Shown here one piece after another: positions 61,281-64,000 of a stretch of 64,000 nucleotides of DNA; position 1 is the first letter of the stretch, and each line of letters opens with the position of its first letter. The stretch covers positions 2,170,001 to 2,234,000 of the forward strand of contig NZ_CCSF01000001.1 of NCBI RefSeq assembly GCF_000756775.1. The letters are read 5' to 3'. This stretch comes from Pseudomonas saudiphocaensis (GTDB lineage: Bacteria > Pseudomonadota > Gammaproteobacteria > Pseudomonadales > Pseudomonadaceae). The notes under the pieces were generated by a model. It did no database searches. It saw nothing but the letters and a program-made list of their open reading frames with translations, and had not been told where the DNA came from. A program made the translations under genes and the position numbers.

Positions 61281-62510
61281 TTGACTGCTTTGACCCATGC
61301 CGAGAGGGACCTGGCCAGTGCCAGCCGGCGCAGGAAGCGCCTGCTGGCCTTTACCTTCGTCGCGCCGCTGCTGCTGTTCATTCTGCTGAGCTTCGTCGCG
61401 CCGATTGCCAGCATGCTCTGGCGCAGCGTCTACCACCCGACCGTGGCCGAGCTGATTCCCGCAACTCTGGAACAGCTCGAGCAATGGGACGATGACAGCC
61501 AGACACCGCCAGAGGCCACCCTGGCGGTCTTTGCCGAGGAGCTGCACGGACTGGCCAAGGAACGCCAGTCCGGCAAGCTGGCCGAGGAGCTCAACCGGAT
61601 GCAGGCCGGCATGTCCAGCATGGTCAAGTCCACCGCACGCAGGCTTGGCCGGCTAAAGGCCGAGGAGCTCCCGCAGCAGGGTGTCGAAACCCTGCTCCAG
61701 GCTCACCGCAACTGGGCGAAGCCCGAGACCTGGCGCGCCGTTCGCCGAGCGGGCGAGGTCTACACATACCACAACTACCTGACCGCTCTGGATCTGGAGC
61801 ACACGGACCAGGGCATCCGCCCTCGCGACACCGAAATCTACCGCCAGCTGTACACCAAAACGCTGAAGACGGCGCTGATCATCACGGTGCTGTGCGCCCT
61901 GCTTGGCTATCCCCTGGCCTATTACCTGGCCAGCCTGCCGAGCAACCGCGCCAACCTGCTGCTGGTGCTGGTGCTGCTGCCCTTCTGGACCTCGCTGCTG
62001 GTGCGCACCACCGCCTGGATCGCGCTGCTGCAGACCAACGGCGTGATCAACAGCTTCCTGCTCAGCAGCGGCCTCGTCGCCACGCCATTCGAGATGCTCT
62101 ACACCTCGTTTGCCACCATCTTGGCGATGACCCACATCCTGCTGCCGTTCATGATCCTGCCGCTGTACAGCGTGATGCGCGGCATCGACCCGAGCTACAT
62201 GCGCGCCGCAATGTCCCTTGGCGCACCCCCGCTGCCGGCCTTCGCTCGCATCTACTTTCCGATGACCTTGCCGGGGCTCAGCGCCGGTGCGCTGCTGGTG
62301 TTCATCATCTCGGTGGGCTACTACATCACCCCGGCCCTGGTCGGCGGCACAGACGGTCAGATGATCAGCAACATCATCGCCTTTCACATGCAATCGTCGA
62401 ACAACTGGGAACTGGCCGCGGCACTGGGCTCGTTGCTGCTGGCGCTGATCCTGCTGCTGTACTGGGTATACGACCGTTTCGTCGGCGCTGGCAGCATCAA
62501 GTTGGGATAA
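61281..62510 (+). CDS. ABC importer permease 1 (PotB type) with expanded periplasmic loop
   Basis: 409-aa inner-membrane permease. The TTG at 61281 is chosen because GGAG lies 7 bp upstream; a GTG at 61260 would have no ribosome binding site. TM1 is at ~20-40 (LAFTFVAPLLLFILLSFVAPIASMLW). Instead of going directly to TM2, a loop of roughly 150 residues follows (~45-195), rich in Glu, Gln, Arg and Leu and probably helical. The permease core then follows with TM2 at LIITVLCALLGYPLAYYLA and the EAA-like motif AAMSLGAPPLPAFARIYFPMTLPGL. Typical PotB proteins are ~280-310 aa, so the extra length lies in that loop. Confidence 0.9.
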   Translation: MTALTHAERDLASASRRRKRLLAFTFVAPLLLFILLSFVAPIASMLWRSVYHPTVAELIPATLEQLEQWDDDSQTPPEATLAVFAEELHGLAKERQSGKLAEELNRMQAGMSSMVKSTARRLGRLKAEELPQQGVETLLQAHRNWAKPETWRAVRRAGEVYTYHNYLTALDLEHTDQGIRPRDTEIYRQLYTKTLKTALIITVLCALLGYPLAYYLASLPSNRANLLLVLVLLPFWTSLLVRTTAWIALLQTNGVINSFLLSSGLVATPFEMLYTSFATILAMTHILLPFMILPLYSVMRGIDPSYMRAAMSLGAPPLPAFARIYFPMTLPGLSAGALLVFIISVGYYITPALVGGTDGQMISNIIAFHMQSSNNWELAAALGSLLLALILLLYWVYDRFVGAGSIKLG

Positions 62511-62513
62511 CGG

Positions 62514-63368
62514 ATGAAGACACCTTCCTACTATGGCCTGTGGCATCACCTTGGCAGCTGGTTGCTGAAGATTGCTTCATGGCTGGTGCTGCTGTTTCTG
62601 ATCCTGCCGATCCTGGTGATCGTGCCGCTGTCATTCAACAGCGAGCCCTTCTTCAGCTTCACCGAAGGCATGCTCAAGCTGCAGCCGGAGGCCTGGTCAC
62701 TGCGCTGGTATGAGCAGGTGTTCAACGATCCCCGCTGGCTGCTGGCGATCAAGAACAGCTTTATCATCGGCTTCTTCGCCACCCTGCTGGCGACGGTACT
62801 GGGCACCTGCGCGGCGGTGGGCCTGGCCCGCGAAGAGATGCCCCTGCGCCGTTTCATCACCGCACTGCTGCTGTCGCCGATGATCGTCCCGCTGATCATC
62901 ACCGCCGCCGGGATGTTCTTCTTCTATTCCACCCTTAACCTGGCCGGCAGCCACCTGGGCGTGATCATTGCCCACGCCGCGCTGGGTACGCCCTTCGTCA
63001 TCATCACCGTCACCGCGACCCTGGCCGGCTTCGACTATTCGCTGGTGCGCGCCGCGCTGAACCTGGGCGCCACGCCGCTGCGGGCTTTCTTCGATGTGAT
63101 TCTGCCGCTAATCCGCCCGGGTGTGATTTCCGGCGCGCTATTCGCCTTCATCACCTCGTTCGACGAAGTGGTGGTGGTGCTGTTCATGGCCGGCCCGCAA
63201 CAGCGGACCATTCCACGGCAGATGTTTTCCGGCCTGCGCGAGCAGATCAATCCGAGCATTCTCGCCGTGGCCACCCTGCTTATCCTGCTGTCCATCGCCC
63301 TGCTGGTAACGCTTGAGCTGCTGCGTCGTCGATCGCAACGGCTGCGCGGTGTGCAGCTGCCCGACTGA
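62514..63368 (+). CDS. ABC importer permease 2 (PotC type)
   Basis: 284-aa inner-membrane permease, the partner of permease 1. It has the usual six helices, starting with LLKIASWLVLLFLILPILVIVPLSF. The EAA loop reads RAALNLGATPLRAFFDVILPLIRPGV, the expected contact site for the ATPase. Spacing to permease 1 is 3 bp, so the two are cotranslated. It is the last gene of the operon; a 219-bp gap separates it from ilvD. Confidence 0.93.
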   Translation: MKTPSYYGLWHHLGSWLLKIASWLVLLFLILPILVIVPLSFNSEPFFSFTEGMLKLQPEAWSLRWYEQVFNDPRWLLAIKNSFIIGFFATLLATVLGTCAAVGLAREEMPLRRFITALLLSPMIVPLIITAAGMFFFYSTLNLAGSHLGVIIAHAALGTPFVIITVTATLAGFDYSLVRAALNLGATPLRAFFDVILPLIRPGVISGALFAFITSFDEVVVVLFMAGPQQRTIPRQMFSGLREQINPSILAVATLLILLSIALLVTLELLRRRSQRLRGVQLPD

Positions 63369-63587
63369 TCCACTCTGCCGAGACCGACCGCCCTTTCGCC
63401 GCAGCGCCCCAAGGGATTAGAATCCCCAGTTCCTGCCCATCTCCGGCGGATTCAAGAGCCTGGCCGAGGCAGCGGAGATCCCGCATGACAACCGGCCCCC
63501 GCCCCGACAGACTCACTCCGTTTGCCTCGGGCGTGCGGCACGCTCACCATACGCATTACCTGACCAGCCTTAGCAGGACCGATTGCC

Positions 63588-64000
63588 ATGCCTGATTACC
63601 GTTCGAAGACCTCCACCCACGGCCGCAACATGGCCGGCGCCCGCGCCCTGTGGCGCGCTACCGGGATGAAGGACGAAGACTTCAAGAAACCGATCATCGC
63701 CATCGCCAACTCCTTCACCCAGTTCGTGCCCGGCCACGTGCACCTGAAGAACATGGGCCAGCTGGTCGCCCGCGAGATCGAGAAAGCCGGCGGCGTGGCC
63801 AAGGAGTTCAACACCATCGCCGTGGACGACGGCATCGCCATGGGTCACGACGGCATGCTCTATTCGCTGCCGAGCCGCGAGATCATCGCCGACTCCGTGG
63901 AGTACATGGTCAACGCCCACTGCGCCGACGCCATCGTCTGCATCTCCAACTGCGACAAGATCACCCCCGGCATGCTGATGGCCGCCCTGCGCCTGAACAT
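63588..64000 (+). CDS. ilvD: Dihydroxy-acid dehydratase, N-terminal part (3' end outside window)
   Basis: Fe-S enzyme of branched-chain amino acid synthesis that dehydrates 2,3-dihydroxy-3-methylbutanoate and its homologue. The visible 137 residues begin [27 protein letters not shown]. They include the first cluster segment near [22 protein letters not shown] (Cys within SNCDK), and [31 protein letters not shown], the family's Asp-rich region. The gene continues past the right edge. The 219-bp leader (63369-63587) shows no recognised attenuator or promoter. Confidence 0.95.
   Translation, partial: MPDYRSKTSTHGRNMAGARALWRATGMKDEDFKKPIIAIANSFTQFVPGHVHLKNMGQLVAREIEKAGGVAKEFNTIAVDDGIAMGHDGMLYSLPSREIIADSVEYMVNAHCADAIVCISNCDKITPGMLMAALRLN

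Overview
The window is about 64 kb of high-GC chromosomal DNA from a gammaproteobacterium, almost certainly Pseudomonas in the broad sense. Gene order follows the Pseudomonas core block that runs from bioA through pilGHIJK-chpABC, gshB, pyrRBC', pilTU, metXW, rpoH, ftsXEY and mutM to ilvD. The protein lengths and motifs also fit (for example PilJ 682 aa, PilT 344 aa, PilG 135 aa). I saw no rRNA, tRNA, CRISPR array, prophage or insertion sequence. Species-level assignment is not possible by eye.

Layout. 1-1.6 kb: end of bioA, then rsmE. 1.65-14.8 kb (minus strand): the complete Pil-Chp chemosensory cluster that controls type IV pili, including the giant kinase ChpA. 15-20.9 kb (plus): gshB, a tonB3-like gene, yqgE/algH, ruvX, pyrR, pyrB and the catalytically dead dihydroorotase pyrC'. 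21-23.6 kb: a tandem-TM2 membrane protein gene divergent from a two-gene unit, a radical SAM protein plus a DUF4130 protein, preceded by a near-ideal LexA box. 23.6-26 kb (minus): the pilus retraction ATPase genes pilT and pilU. 26-34.7 kb (plus): yggS, proC, yggT, a dynamin-like GTPase, metX, metW, a DUF4426 protein, rdgB, hemW and a DUF3392 protein. 34.8-37.1 kb (minus): trmB, thiG, thiS and a DUF423 protein. 37.2-42.6 kb (plus): mtgA, then a GGDEF-EAL protein and a CHASE hybrid histidine kinase. 42.8-46.8 kb (minus): rpoH and the ftsY-ftsE-ftsX operon. 47.2-53.3 kb (plus): an M16 protease pair, rsmD, an aldehyde dehydrogenase, coaD and a ferredoxin. 53.4-56.6 kb (minus): a Na/Pi cotransporter with a PhoU-like tail, a small membrane protein and mutM. 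56.8-64 kb (plus): a PfpI-family protein, an RlmI-type methyltransferase, a four-gene polyamine-type ABC importer, and the start of ilvD.

How the parts work together. Pil-Chp, PilT/PilU and TonB3 all belong to type IV pilus assembly and twitching. PyrR/PyrB/PyrC' is the pyrimidine entry step. MetX/MetW starts transsulfuration or direct sulfhydrylation. FtsY/E/X combines membrane targeting with division.

The most interesting observations are three. First, the SOS box on the poorly characterised radical SAM/DUF4130 pair (21.5-23.6 kb), which is the best candidate for an undescribed DNA repair or modification system. Second, a perfectly spaced sigma-54 promoter with an NtrC-like dyad upstream of the ABC importer (58.77-58.91 kb). 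Third, an in-frame hexanucleotide repeat and two Thr-type phosphotransfer-like domains within chpA.
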